Below, piece after piece: positions 28,568-41,036 of a stretch of DNA of 64,000 nucleotides (position 1 is the first letter of the stretch; every line of letters starts with the position of its first letter). The notes beneath the pieces were generated by a model. It did no database searches. It saw only the letters and a list, made by a program, of their open reading frames with translations, and was not told where the DNA came from. This DNA comes from Psococerastis gibbosa (taxonomy: Eukaryota > Arthropoda > Insecta > Psocodea > Psocidae). The DNA is taken from assembly GCA_963971405.1 (NCBI GenBank), contig OZ020489.1:12152001-12216000 (forward strand), read 5' to 3'. Both the position numbers and the translations under genes were made by a program.

Positions 28568-29897
28568 ACTGAGCAATTGTTCCTGCGTGTTCATCGGCGT
28601 AAATGTGGCTAAAAAAAATTCATTCGACAAGAATAAGAAAAATAGCTATTTACTTATTTTTTTTTTAAAGGTTTTAAAAAGATATAGGTGTCTTTATTTT
28701 GCTTATTTTGGCTCAATGTATTGTACTTAACATTGAGCAATTGCTCCTTCGTGTTCATCGGTGTAAATGAAGCTTAAAAAAATTCATACGGCAAGAATAC
28801 GAAAAATAGCTAATTACTTATTTTATTTTTTTTTAAAGGTTTTAAAAAGATATAGGTGTCTTAATTTTGCTTATTTTGGCTCACTGTACTGTATCTAACA
28901 TTAGGCAATTGCTCCAGCGTGTTCATCGGTGTAAATGTAGCTACAAAAAATTCATTCGACAAGAATACGAAAAATAGCTATATACTTATTTTTTTTTTTA
29001 AAGGTCTTGATATGATATGAGTGTCTTAATTTTGCTTATTTTGGCTCAATGTATTGTACTTAACATTGAGCAATTGCTCCTTCGTGTTCATCGGTGTAAA
29101 TGAAGCTTAAAAAAATTCATACGGCAAGAATACGAAAAATAGCTAATTACTTATTTTATTTTTTTTTAAAGGTTTTAAAAAGATATAGGTGTCTTAATTT
29201 TGCTTATTTTGGCTCACTGTACTGTATCTAACATTAGGCAATTGCTCCAGCGTGTTCATCGGTGTAAATGTAGCTACAAAAAATTCATTCGACAAGAATA
29301 CGAAAAATAGCTATATACTTATTTTTTTTTTTAAAGGTCTTGATATGATATGAGTGTCTTAATTTTGCTTATTTTCGCTCATTGTATTGTACTTAACATT
29401 GAGCAATTGCTCCTGCGTGTTCATCGGTGTAAATGTAGCTGAAAAAAATTCATTCGACAAGAATAAGAGAAATAGCTATTTACTTATTTTATTTTTTTTA
29501 AAGGTTTTAAAAAGATATAGGTGTCTTAATTTTGCTAATTTTGGCTCATTGTATTGTACTTAACATTGAGCAATTGTTCCTGCGTGTTCATCGGTGTAAA
29601 TGTGGCTAAAAAAAATTCATTCGACAAGAATAAGAAAAATAGCTATTTACTTATTTTTTTTTTTTAAAGGTTTTAAAAAGATATAGGTGTCTTTATTTTG
29701 CTTATTTTGGCTCCATGTATTGTACTTAACATTGAGCAATTGCTCCTGCGTGTTCATCGGTGTAAATGTAGCTTAAAAAAATTCATACGGCAAGAATACG
29801 AAAAATAGCTAATTACTTATTTTATTTTTTTTAAAGGTTTTAAAAAGATATAGGTGTCTTAATTTTGCTTATTTTGGCTCATTGTATTGTATCTAAC

Positions 29898-30065
29898 ATT
29901 AGGCAATTGCTCCAGCGTGTTCATCGGTGTAAATGTAGCTACAAAAAATTCATTCGACAAGAATTCGAAAAATAGCTATTTACTTATTTTTTTTTTTTTT
30001 ATAGGTTTTAAAAAGATATAGGTGTCTTAATTTTGCTAATTTTGGCTCATTGTATTGTACTTAAC
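29898..30065 (+). repeat. Hybrid monomer, E left / A right
   Basis: Has AGGCAATTG and GAATTCG of class E, then CTATTTAC and a T-tract ending in TTTATAGG, the mark of the A copies at 45689 and about 50175. In those places E and A are two separate monomers, so one monomer length is missing here. Confidence 0.88.
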
Positions 30066-30232
30066 ATTGAGCAATTGTTCCTGCGTGTTCATCGGTGTAA
30101 ATGTGGCTAAAAAAAATTCATTCGACAAGAATAAGAAAAATAGCTATTTACTTATTTTATTTTTTTTAAAGGTTTTAAAAAGATATAGGTGCCTTTATTT
30201 TGCTTATTTTGGCTCAATGTATTGTACTTAAC

Positions 30233-30398
30233 ATTGAGCAATTGCTCCTTCGTGTTCATCGGTGTAAATGTAGCTGAAAAAAATTCATTCGACAAGAATA
30301 AGAAAAATAGCTATTTACTTATTTTATTTTTTTTAAAGGTTTTAAAAAGATATAGGTGTCTTAATTTTGCTAATTTTGGCTCATTGTATTGTACTAAC
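30233..30398 (+). repeat. Hybrid monomer, F left / Q right
   Basis: CTCCTTCG of class F is followed by GTAGCTGAAAAAAATTC and TTTTGCTAATTTTGG of class Q. Confidence 0.88.
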
Positions 30399-32892
30399 AT
30401 TGAGCAATTGTTCCTGCGTGTTCATCGGTGTAAATGTGGCTAAAAAAAATTCATTCGACAAGAATAAGAAAAATAGCTATTTACTTATTTTTTTTTTTTA
30501 AAGGTCTTGATATGATATGAGTGTCTTAATTTTGCTTATTTTGGCTCATTGTATTGTACTTAACATTGAGCAATTGCTCCTGCGTGTTCATCGGTGTAAA
30601 TGTAGCTAAAAAAAATTCATTCGACAAGAATAAGAAAAATAGCTATTTACTTATTTTATTTTTTTTATAGGTTTTAAAAAGATATAGGTGTCTTAATTTT
30701 GCTAATTTTGGCTCATTGTATTGTACTTAACATTGACCAATTGTTCCTGCGTGTTCATCGGTGTAAATGTGGCTAAAAAAAATTCATTCGACAAGAATAC
30801 GAAAAATAGCTAATTACTTATTTTATTTTTTTTAAAGGTTTTAAAAAGATGTAGGTGTCTTAATTTTGCTTATTTTGGCTCACTGTACTGTATCTAACAT
30901 TAGGCAATTGCTCCAGCGTGTTCATCGGTGTAAATGTAGCTACAAAAAATTCATTCGACAAGAATACGAAAAATAGCTATATACTTATTTTTTTTTTTAA
31001 AGGTCTTGATATCATATGAGTGTCTTAATTTTGCTTATTTTGGCTCATTGTATTGTACTTAACACTGAGCAATTGCTCCTGCGTGTTCATCGGTGTAAAT
31101 GTAGCTGAAAAAAATTCATTCGACAAGAATAAGAAAAATAGCTATTTACTTATTTTATTTTTTTTTAAAGGTTTTAAAAAGATATAGGTGTCTTAATTTT
31201 GCTTATTTTGGCTCACTGTACTGTATCTAACATTAGGCAATTGCTCCAGCGTGTTCATCGGTGTAAATGTAGCTACAAAAAATTCATTCGACAAGAATAC
31301 GAAAAATAGCTATATACTTATTTTTTTTTTTAAAGGTCTTGATATCATATGAGTGTCTTAATTTTGCTTATTTTGGCTCATTGTATTGTACTTAACATTG
31401 AGCAATTGCTCCTGCGTGTTCATCGGTGTAAATGTAGCTGAAAAAAATTCATTCGACAAGAATAAGAAAAATAGCTATTTACTTATTTTATTTTTTTTAA
31501 AGGTTTTAAAAAGATATAGGTGTCTTAATTTTGCTAATTTTGGCTCATTGTATTGTACTAACATTGAGCAATTGTTCCTGCGTGTTCATCGGTGTAAATG
31601 TGGCTAAAAAAAATTCATTCGACAAGAATAAGAAAAATAGCTATTTACTTATTTTTTTTTTTAAAGGTTTTAAAAAGATATAGGTGTCTTTATTTTGCTT
31701 ATTTTGGCTCCATGTATTGTCCTTAACATTGAGCAATTTCTCCTGCGTGTTCATCGGTGTAAATGTAGCTTAAAAAAATTCATACGGCAAGAATACGAAA
31801 AATAGCTAATTACTTATTTTATTTTTTTTAAAGGTTTTAAAAAGATATAGGTGTCTTAATTTTGCTTATTTTGGCTCACTGTATTGTATCTAACATTAGG
31901 CAATTGCTCCAGCGTGTTCATCGGTGTAAATGTAGCTACAAAAAATTCATTCGACAAGAATTCGAAAAATAGCTATATACTTATTTTTTTTTTTAAAGGT
32001 CTTGATATGATATGAGTGTCTTAATTTTGCTTATTTTGGCTCATTGTATTGTACTTAACATTGAGCAATTGCTCCTGCGTGTTCATCGGTGTAAATGTAG
32101 CTAAAAAAAATTCATTCGACAAGAATAAGAAAAATAGCTATTTACTTATTTTATTTTTTTTAAAGGTTTTAAAAAGATATTGGTGTCTTAATTTTGCTTA
32201 TTTTGGCTCATTGTATTGTACTTAACATTGAGCAATTGCTCCTGCGTGTTCATCGGTGTAAATATAGCTTAAAAAAATTCATACGGCAAGAATACGAAAA
32301 ATAGCTAATTACGTATTTTATTTTTTTTAAAGGTTTTAAAAAGATATAGGTGTCTTAATTTTGCTTATTTTGGCTCATTGTATTTTATCTAACATTAGGC
32401 AATTGCTCCAGCGTGTTCATCGGTGTAAATGTAGCTACAAAAAATTCATTCGACAAGAATTCGAAAAATAGCTATATACTTATTTTTTTTTTTAAAGGTC
32501 TTGATATGATATGAGTGTCTTAATTTTGCTTATTTTGGCTCATTGTATTGTACTTAACATTGAGCAATTGCTCCTGCGTGTTCATCGGTGTAAATGTAGC
32601 TAAAAAAAATTCATTCGACAAGAATAAGAAAAATAGCTATTTACTTATTTTATTTTTTTTAAAGGTTTTAAAAAGATATTGGTGTCTTAATTTTGCTTAT
32701 TTTGGCTCATTGTATTGTACTAAACATTGAGCAATTGCTCCTGCGTGTTCATCGGTGTAAATATAGCTTAAAAAAATTCATACGGCAAGAATACGAAAAA
32801 TAGCTAATTACTTATTTTATTTTTTTTAAAGGTTTTAAAAAGATATAGGTGTCTTAATTTTGCTTATTTTGGCTCATTGTATTGTATCTAAC

Positions 32893-33059
32893 ATTAGGCA
32901 ATTGCTCCAGCGTGTTCATCGGTGTAAATGTAGCTAAAAAAAATTCATTCGACAAGAATAAGAAAAATAGCTATTTACTTATTTTATTTTTTTTAAAGGT
33001 TTTAAAAAGATATTGGTGTCTTAATTTTGCTTATTTTGGCTCATTGTATTGTACTTAAC
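32893..33059 (+). repeat. Hybrid monomer, C/E left / A right
   Basis: AGGCAATTGCTCCAGCG of C/E is followed by GTAGCTAAAAAAAATTC, ATAAG and CTATTTAC of class A and the GATATTGG end. The switch falls in or just after the conserved box. Confidence 0.9.
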
Positions 33060-35884
33060 ATTGAGCAATTGCTCCTGCGTGTTCATCGGTGTAAATATAG
33101 CTTAAAAAAATTCATACGGCAAGAATACGAAAAATAGCTAATTACTTATTTTATTTTTTTTAAAGGTTTTAAAAAGATATAGGTGTCTTAATTTTGCTTA
33201 TTTTGGCTCATTGTATTGTATTTAACATTAGGCAATTGCTCCAGCGTGTTCATCGGTGTAAATGTAGCTACAAAAAATTCATTCGACAAGAATTCGAAAA
33301 ATAGCTATATACTTATTTTTTTTTTTAAAGGTCTTGATATGATATGAGTGTCTTAATTTTGCTTATTTTGGCTCATTGTATTGTACTTAACATTGAGCAA
33401 TTGCTCCTGCGTGTTCATCGGTGTAAATGTAGCTAAAAAAAATTCATTCGACAAGAATAAGAAAAATAGCTATTTACTTATTTTATTTTTTTTAAAGGTT
33501 TTAAAAAGATATTGGTGTCTTAATTTTGCTTATTTTGGCTCATTGTATTGTACTTAACATTGAGCAATTGCTCCTGCGTGTTCATCGGTGTAAATATAGC
33601 TTAAAAAAATTCATACGGCAAGAATACGAAAAATAGCTAATTACTTATTTTATTTTTTTTAAAGGTTTTAAAAAGATATAGGTGTCTTAATTTTGCTTAT
33701 TTTGGCTCACTGTACTGTATCTAACATTAGGCAATTGCTCCAGCGTGTTCATCGGTGTAAATGTAGCTACAAAAAATTCATTCGACAAGAATACGAAAAA
33801 TAGCTATATACTTATTTTTTTTTTTAAAGGTCTTGATATGATATGAGTGTCTTAATTTTGCTTATTTTGGCTCAATGTATTGTACTTAACATTGAGCAAT
33901 TGCTCCTTCGTGTTCATCGGTGTAAATGAAGCTTAAAAAAATTCATACGGCAAGAATACGAAAAATAGCTAATTACTTATTTTATTTTTTTTTAAAGGTT
34001 TTAAAAAGATATAGGTGTCTTAATTTTGCTTATTTTGGCTCACTGTACTGTATCTAACATTAGGCAATTGCTCCAGCGTGTTCATCGGTGTAAATGTAGC
34101 TACAAAAAATTCATTCGACAAGAATTCGAAAAATAGCTATATACTTATTTTTTTTTTTAAAGGTCTTGATATGATATGAGTGTCTTAATTTTGCTTATTT
34201 TGGCTCATTGTATTGTACTTAACATTGAGCAATTGCTCCTGCGTGTTCATCGGTGTAAATGTAGCTGAAAAAAATTCATTCGACAAGAATAAGAAAAATA
34301 GCTATTTACTTATTTTATTTTTTTTAAAGGTTTTAAAAAGATATAGGTGTCTTAATTTTGCTAATTTTGGCTCATTGTATTGTACTAACATTGAGCAATT
34401 GTTCCTGCGTGTTCATCGGTGTAAATGTGGCTAAAATAAATTCATTCGACAAGAATAAGAAAAATAGCTATTTACTTATTTTTTTTTTTAAAGGTTTTAA
34501 AAAGATATAGGTGTCTTTATTTTGCTTATTTTGGCTCCATGTATTGTACTTAACATTGAGCAATTGCTCCTGCGTGTTCATCGGTGTAAATGTAGCTTAA
34601 AAAAATTCATACGGCAAGAATACGAAAAATAGCTAATTACTTATTTTATTTTTTTTAAAGGTTTTAAAAAGATATAGGTGTCTTAATTTTGCTTATTTTG
34701 GCTCATTGTATTGTATCTAACATTAGGCAATTGCTCCAGCGTGTTCATCGGTGTAAATGTAGCTACAAAAAATTCATTCCACAAGAATTCGAAAAATAGC
34801 TATATACTTATTTTTTTTTTTAAAGGTCTTGATATGATATGAGTGTCTTAATTTTGCTTATTTTGGCTCATTGTATTGTACTTAACATTGAGCAATTGCT
34901 CCTGCGTGTTCATCGGTGTAAATGTAGCTAAAAAAAATTCATTCGACAAGAATAAGAAAAATAGCTATTTACTTATTTTATTTTTTTTAAAGGTTTTAAA
35001 AAGATATTGGTGTCTTAATTTTGCTTATTTTGGCTCATTGTATTGTACTTAACATTGAGCAATTGCTCCTGCGTGTTCATCGGTGTAAATATAGCTTAAA
35101 AAAATTCATACGGCAAGAATACGAAAAATAGCTAATTACTTATTTTATTTTTTTTAAAGGTTTTAAAAAGATATAGGTGTCTTAATTTTGCTTATTTTGG
35201 CTCACTGTACTGTATCTAACATTAGGCAATTGCTCCAGCGTGTTCATCGGTGTAAATGTAGCTACAAAAAATTCATTCGACAAGAATACGAAAAATAGCT
35301 ATATACTTATTTTTTTTTTTAAAGGTCTTGATATGATATGAGTGTCTTAATTTTGCTTATTTTGGCTCAATGTATTGTACTTAACATTGAGCAATTGCTC
35401 CTTCGTGTTCATCGGTGTAAATGAAGCTTAAAAAAATTCATACGGCAAGAATACGAAAAATAGCTAATTACTTATTTTATTTTTTTTTAAAGGTTTTAAA
35501 AAGATATAGGTGTCTTAATTTTGCTTATTTTGGCTCACTGTACTGTATCTAACATTAGGCAATTGCTCCAGCGTGTTCATCGGTGTAAATGTAGCTACAA
35601 AAAATTCATTCGACAAGAATACGAAAAATAGCTATATACTTATTTTTTTTTTTAAAGGTCTTGATATCATATGAGTGTCTTAATTTTGCTTATTTTGGCT
35701 CATTGTATTGTACTTAACATTGAGCAATTGCTCCTGCGTGTTCATCGGTGTAAATGTAGCTGAAAAAAATTCATTCGACAAGAATAAGAAAAATAGCTAT
35801 TTACTTATTTTATTTTTTTTAAAGGTTTTAAAAAGATATAGGTGTCTTAATTTTGCTAATTTTGGCTCATTGTATTGTACTAAC

Positions 35885-36051
35885 ATTGAGCAATTGTTCC
35901 TGCGTGTTCATCGGTGTAAATGTGGCTAAAAAAAAATCATTCGACAAGAATAAGAAAAATAGCTATTTACTTATTTTATTTTTTTTAAAGGTCTTGATAT
36001 GATATGAGTGTCTTAATTTTGCTTATTTTGGCTCAATGTATTGTACTTAAC
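35885..36051 (+). repeat. Hybrid monomer, D left / C right end
   Basis: Class D up to and including TTTTATTTTTTTT, then GGTCTTGATATGATATGAG of class C. The switch is in the T-tract, a second preferred exchange zone. It also has CTAAAAAAAAATC in place of the usual AAAAAATTC. Confidence 0.88.
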
Positions 36052-39000
36052 ATTGAGCAATTGCTCCTTCGTGTTCATCGGTGTAAATGAAGCTTAAAAA
36101 AATTCATACGGCAAGAATACGAAAAATAGCTAATTACTTATTTTATTTTTTTTTAAAGGTTTTAAAAAGATATAGGTGTCTTAATTTTGCTTATTTTGGC
36201 TCACTGTACTGTATCTAACATTAGGCAATTGCTCCAGCGTGTTCATCGGTGTAAATGTAGCTACAAAAAATTCATTCGACAAGAATTCGAAAAATAGCTA
36301 TATACTTATTTTTTTTTTTAAAGGTCTTGATATGATATGAGTGTCTTAATTTTGCTTATTTTGGCTCATTGTATTGTACTTAACATTGAGCAATTGCTCC
36401 TTCGTGTTCATCGGTGTAAATGAAGCTTAAAAAAATTCATACGGCAAGAATACAAAAAATAGCTAATTACTTATTTTATTTTTTTTTAAAGGTTTCAAAA
36501 AGATATAGGTGTCTTAATTTTGCTTATTTTGCCTCACTGTACTGTATCTAACATTAGGCAATTGCTCCAGCGTGTTCATCGGTGTAAATGTAGCTACAAA
36601 AAATTCATTCGACAAGAATACGAAAAATAGCTATATACTTATTTTTTTTTTTAAAGGTCTTGATATCATATGAGTGTCTTAATTTTGCTTATTTTGGCTC
36701 ATTGTATTGTACTTAACATTGAGCAATTGCTCCTGCCTGTTCATCGGTGTAAATGTAGCTGAAAAAAATTCATTCGACAAGAATAAGAAAAATAGCTATT
36801 TACTTATTTTATTTTTTTTAAAGGTTTTAAAAAGATATAGGTGTCTTAATTTTGCTAATTTTGGCTCATTGTATTGTACTAACATTGAGCAATTGTTCCT
36901 GCGTGTTCATCGGTGTAAATGTGGCTAAAAAAAATTCATTCGACAAGAATAAGAAAAATAGCTATTTACTTATTTTTTTTTTTTAAAGGTTTTAAAAAGA
37001 TATAGGTGTCTTTATTTTGCTTATTTTGGCTCCATGTATTGTACTTAACATTGAGCAATTGCTCCTGCGTGTTCATCGGTGTAAATGTAGCTTAAAAAAA
37101 TTCATACGGCAAGAATACGAAAAATAGCTAATTACTTATTTTATTTTTTTTAAAGGTTTTAAAAAGATATAGGTGTCTTAATTTTGCTTATTTTGGCTCA
37201 TTGTATTGTATCTAACATTAGGCAATTGCTCCAGCGTGTTCATCGGTGTAAATGTAGCTACAAAAAATTCATTCGACAAGAATTCGAAAAATAGCTATAT
37301 ACTTATTTTTTTTTTTAAAGGTCTTGATATGATATGAGTGTCTTAATTTTGCTTATTTTGGCTCATTGTATTGTACTTAACATTGAGCAATTGCTCCTGC
37401 GTGTTCATCGGTGTAAATGTAGCTAAAAAAAATTCATTCGACAAGAATAAGAAAAATAGCTATTTACTTATTTAATTTTTTTTAAAGGTTTTAAAAAGAT
37501 ATTGGTGTCTTAATTTTGCTTATTTTGGCTCATTGTATTGTACTTAACATTGAGCAATTGCTCCTGCGTGTTCATCGGTGTAAATATAGCTTAAAAAAAT
37601 TCATACGGCAAGAATACGAAAAATAGCTAATTACTTATTTTATTTTTTTTAAAGGTTTTAAAAAGATATAGGTGTCTTAATTTTGCTTATTTTGGCTCAC
37701 TGTACTGTATCTAACATTAGGCAATTGCTCCAGCGTGTTCATCGGTGTAAATGTAGCTACAAAAAATTCATTCGACAAGAATACGAAAAATAGCTATATA
37801 CTTATTTTTTTTTTTAAAGGTCTTGATATGATATGAGTGTCTTAATTTTGCTTATTTTGGCTCAATGTATTGTACTTAACATTGAGCAATTGCTCCTTCG
37901 TGTTCATCGGTGTAAATGAAGCTTAAAAAAATTCATACGGCAAGAATACGAAAAATAGCTAATTACTTATTTTATTTTTTTTTAAAGGTTTTAAAAAGAT
38001 ATAGGTGTCTTAATTTTGCTTATTTTGGCTCACTGTACTGTATCCAACATTAGGCAATTGCTCCAGCGTGTTCATCGGTGTAAATGTAGCTACAAAAAAT
38101 TCATTCGACAAGAATACGAAAAATAGCTATATACTTATTTTTTTTTTAAAGGTCTTGATATCATATGAGTGTCTTAATTTTGCTTATTTTGGCTCATTGT
38201 ATTGTACTTAACATTGAGCAATTGCTCCTGCGTGTTCATCGGTGTAAATGTAGCTGAAAAAAATTCATTCGACAAGAATAAGAAAAATAGCTATTTACTT
38301 ATTTTTTTTTTTTAAAGGTTTTAAAAAGATATAGGTGTCTTAATTTTGCTAATTTTGGCTCATTGTATTGTACTAACATTGAGCAATTGTTCCTGCGTGT
38401 TCATCGGTGTAAATGTGGCTAAAAAAAATTCATTCGACAAGAATAAGAAAAATAGCTATTTACTTATTTTTTTTTTTAAAGGTTTTAAAAAGATGTAGGT
38501 GTCTTTATTTTGCTTATTTTGGCTCCATGTATTGTACTTAACATTGAGCAATTGCTCCTGCGTGTTCATCGGTGTAAATGTAGCTTAAAAAAATTCATAC
38601 GGCAAGAATACGAAAAATAGCTAATTACTTATTTTATTTTTTTTAAAGGTTTTAAAAAGATATAGGTGTCTTAATTTTGCTTATTTTGGCTCATTGTATT
38701 GTATCTAACATTAGGCAATTGCTCCAGCGTGTTCATCGGTGTAAATGTAGCTACAAAAAATTCATTCGACAAGAATTCGAAAAATAGCTATATACTTATT
38801 TTTTTTTTTAAAGGTCTTGATATGATATGAGTGTCTTAATTTTGCTTATTTTGGCTCATTGTATTGTACTTAACATTGAGCAATTGCTCCTGCGTGTTCA
38901 TCGGTGTAAATGTAGCTAAAAAAAATTCATTCGACAAGAATAAGAAAAATAGCTATTTACTTATTTTATTTTTTTTAAAGGTTTTAAAAAGATATTGGTG

Positions 39001-39706
39001 TCTTAATTTTGCTTATTTTGGCTCATTGTATTGTACTTAACATTGAGCAATTGCTCCTGCGTGTTCATCGGTGTAAATATAGCATAAAAAAATTCATACG
39101 GCAAGAATACGAAAAATAGCTAATTACTTATTTTTTTTTTTTTAAAGGTTTTAAAAAGATATAGGTGTCTTAATTTTGCTTATTTTGGCTCATTGTATTG
39201 TATCTAACATTAGGCAATTGCTCCAGCGTGTTCATCGGTGTAAATGTAGCTACAAAAAATTCATTCGACAAGAATTCGAAAAATAGCTATATACTTATTT
39301 TTTTTTTTAAAGGTCTTGATATGATATGAGTGTCTTAATTTTGCTTATTTTGGCTCATTGTATTGTACTTAACATTGAGCAATTGCTCCGGCGTGTTCAT
39401 CGGTGTAAATGTAGCTAAAAAAAATTCATTCGACAAGAATAAGAAAAATAGCTATTTACTTATTTTATTTCTTTTAAAGGTTTTAAAAAGATATTGGTGT
39501 CTTAATTTTGCTTATTTTGGCTCATTGTATTGTACTTAACATTGAGCAATTGCTCCTGCGTGTTCATCGGTGTAAATGTAGCTGAAAAAAATTCATTCGA
39601 CAAGAATAAGAAAAATAGCTATTTACTTATTTTATTTTTTTTAAAGGTTTTAAAAAGATATAGGTGTCCTAATTTTGCTAATTTTGGCTCATTGTATTGT
39701 ACTAAC

Positions 39707-39871
39707 ATTGAGCAATTGCTCCAGCGTGTTCATCGGTGTAAATGTAGCTACAAAAAATTCATTCGACAAGAATTCGAAAAATAGCTATATACTTATTTTT
39801 TTTTTTAAAGGTCTTGATATGATATGAGTGTCTTAATTTTGCTTATTTTGGCTCATTGTATTGTACTTAAC
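39707..39871 (+). repeat. Hybrid monomer, A/D-type left junction / E right
   Basis: The left junction GTACTAACATTGAGC belongs to the D position after Q, but CTCCAGCG, CTACAAA and GAATTCG are class E. The exchange occurred in the CAATTG dyad region. Confidence 0.88.
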
Positions 39872-40537
39872 ATTGAGCAATTGCTCCTGCGTGTTCATCG
39901 GTGTAAATGTAGCTAAAAAAAATTCATTCGACAAGAATAAGAAAAATAGCTATTTACTTATTTTATTTTTTTTAAAGGTTTTAAAAAGATTTTGGTGTCT
40001 TAATTTTGCTTATTTTGGCTCATTGTATTGTACTTAACATTGAGCAATTGCTCCTGCGTGTTCATCGGTGTAAATATAGCTTAAAAAAATTCATACGGCA
40101 AGAATACGAAAAATAGCTAATTACTTATTTTATTTTTTTTAAAGGTTTTAAAAAGATATAGGTGTCTTAATTTTGCTTATTTTGGCTCACTGTATTGTAT
40201 CTAACATTAGGCAATTGCTCCAGCGTGTTCATCGGTGTAAATGTAGCTACAAAAAATTCATTCGACAAGAATTCGAAAAATAGCTATATACTTATTTTTT
40301 TTTTTAAAGGTCTTGATATGATATGAGTGTCTTAATTTTGCTTATTTTGGCTCATTGTATTGTACTTAACATTGAGCAATTGCTCCTGCGTGTTCATCGG
40401 TGTAAATGTAGCTAAAAAAAATTCATTCGGCAAGAATAAGAAAAATAGCTATTTACTTATTTTATTTTTTTTAAAGGTTTTAAAAAGATATTGGTGTCTT
40501 AATTTTGCTTATTTTGGCTCATTGTATTGTACTTAAC

Positions 40538-40704
40538 ATTGAGCAATTGCTCCTGCGTGTTCATCGGTGTAAATGTAGCTTAAAAAAATTCATTCGACAA
40601 GAATAAGAAAAATAGCTATTTACTTATTTTATTTTTTTTAAAGGTTTTAAAAAGATATAGGTGTCTTAATTTTGCTTATTTTGGCTCACTGTACTGTATC
40701 TAAC
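40538..40704 (+). repeat. Hybrid monomer, B left / A right
   Basis: GTAGCTTAAAAAAATTC of class B is followed by ATTCGACAAGAATAAG and CTATTTAC of class A. Confidence 0.85.
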
Positions 40705-41036
40705 ATTAGGCAATTGCTCCAGCGTGTTCATCGGTGTAAATGTAGCTACAAAAAATTCATTCGACAAGAATACGAAAAATAGCTATATACTTATTTTTTT
40801 TTTTAAAGGTCTTGATATGATATGAGTGTCTTAATTTTGCTTATTTTGGCTCACTGTATTGTACTTAACATTGAGCAATTGCTCCTGCGTGTTCATCGGT
40901 GTAAATGTAGCTAAAAAAAATTCATTCGACAAGAATAAGAAAAATAGCTATTTGCTTATTTTATTTTTTTTAAAGGTTTTAAAAAGATATAGGTGTCTTA
41001 ATTTTGCTTATTTTGGCTCATTGTATTGTACATAAC

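Larger units (their letters stand above)
28568..41036 (+). repeat. Satellite block rich in nine-monomer motif C-F-C-Q-D-B-E-A-b
   Basis: About 75 monomers lie between two D' copies. A nine-monomer motif C-F-C/E-Q-D-B-E-A-b recurs: 33726-35220 is one complete copy (1495 bp), 35221-37715 is a 15-monomer expanded version (2495 bp), and a third starts at 37716. The trimer E-A-b also recurs on its own. This is where the C variant with GATATCATATG first appears (near 31009). The block contains many hybrid monomers (29898, 30233, 32893, 35885, 39707 and 40538), so it looks like the most rearranged part of the array. Confidence 0.75.
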
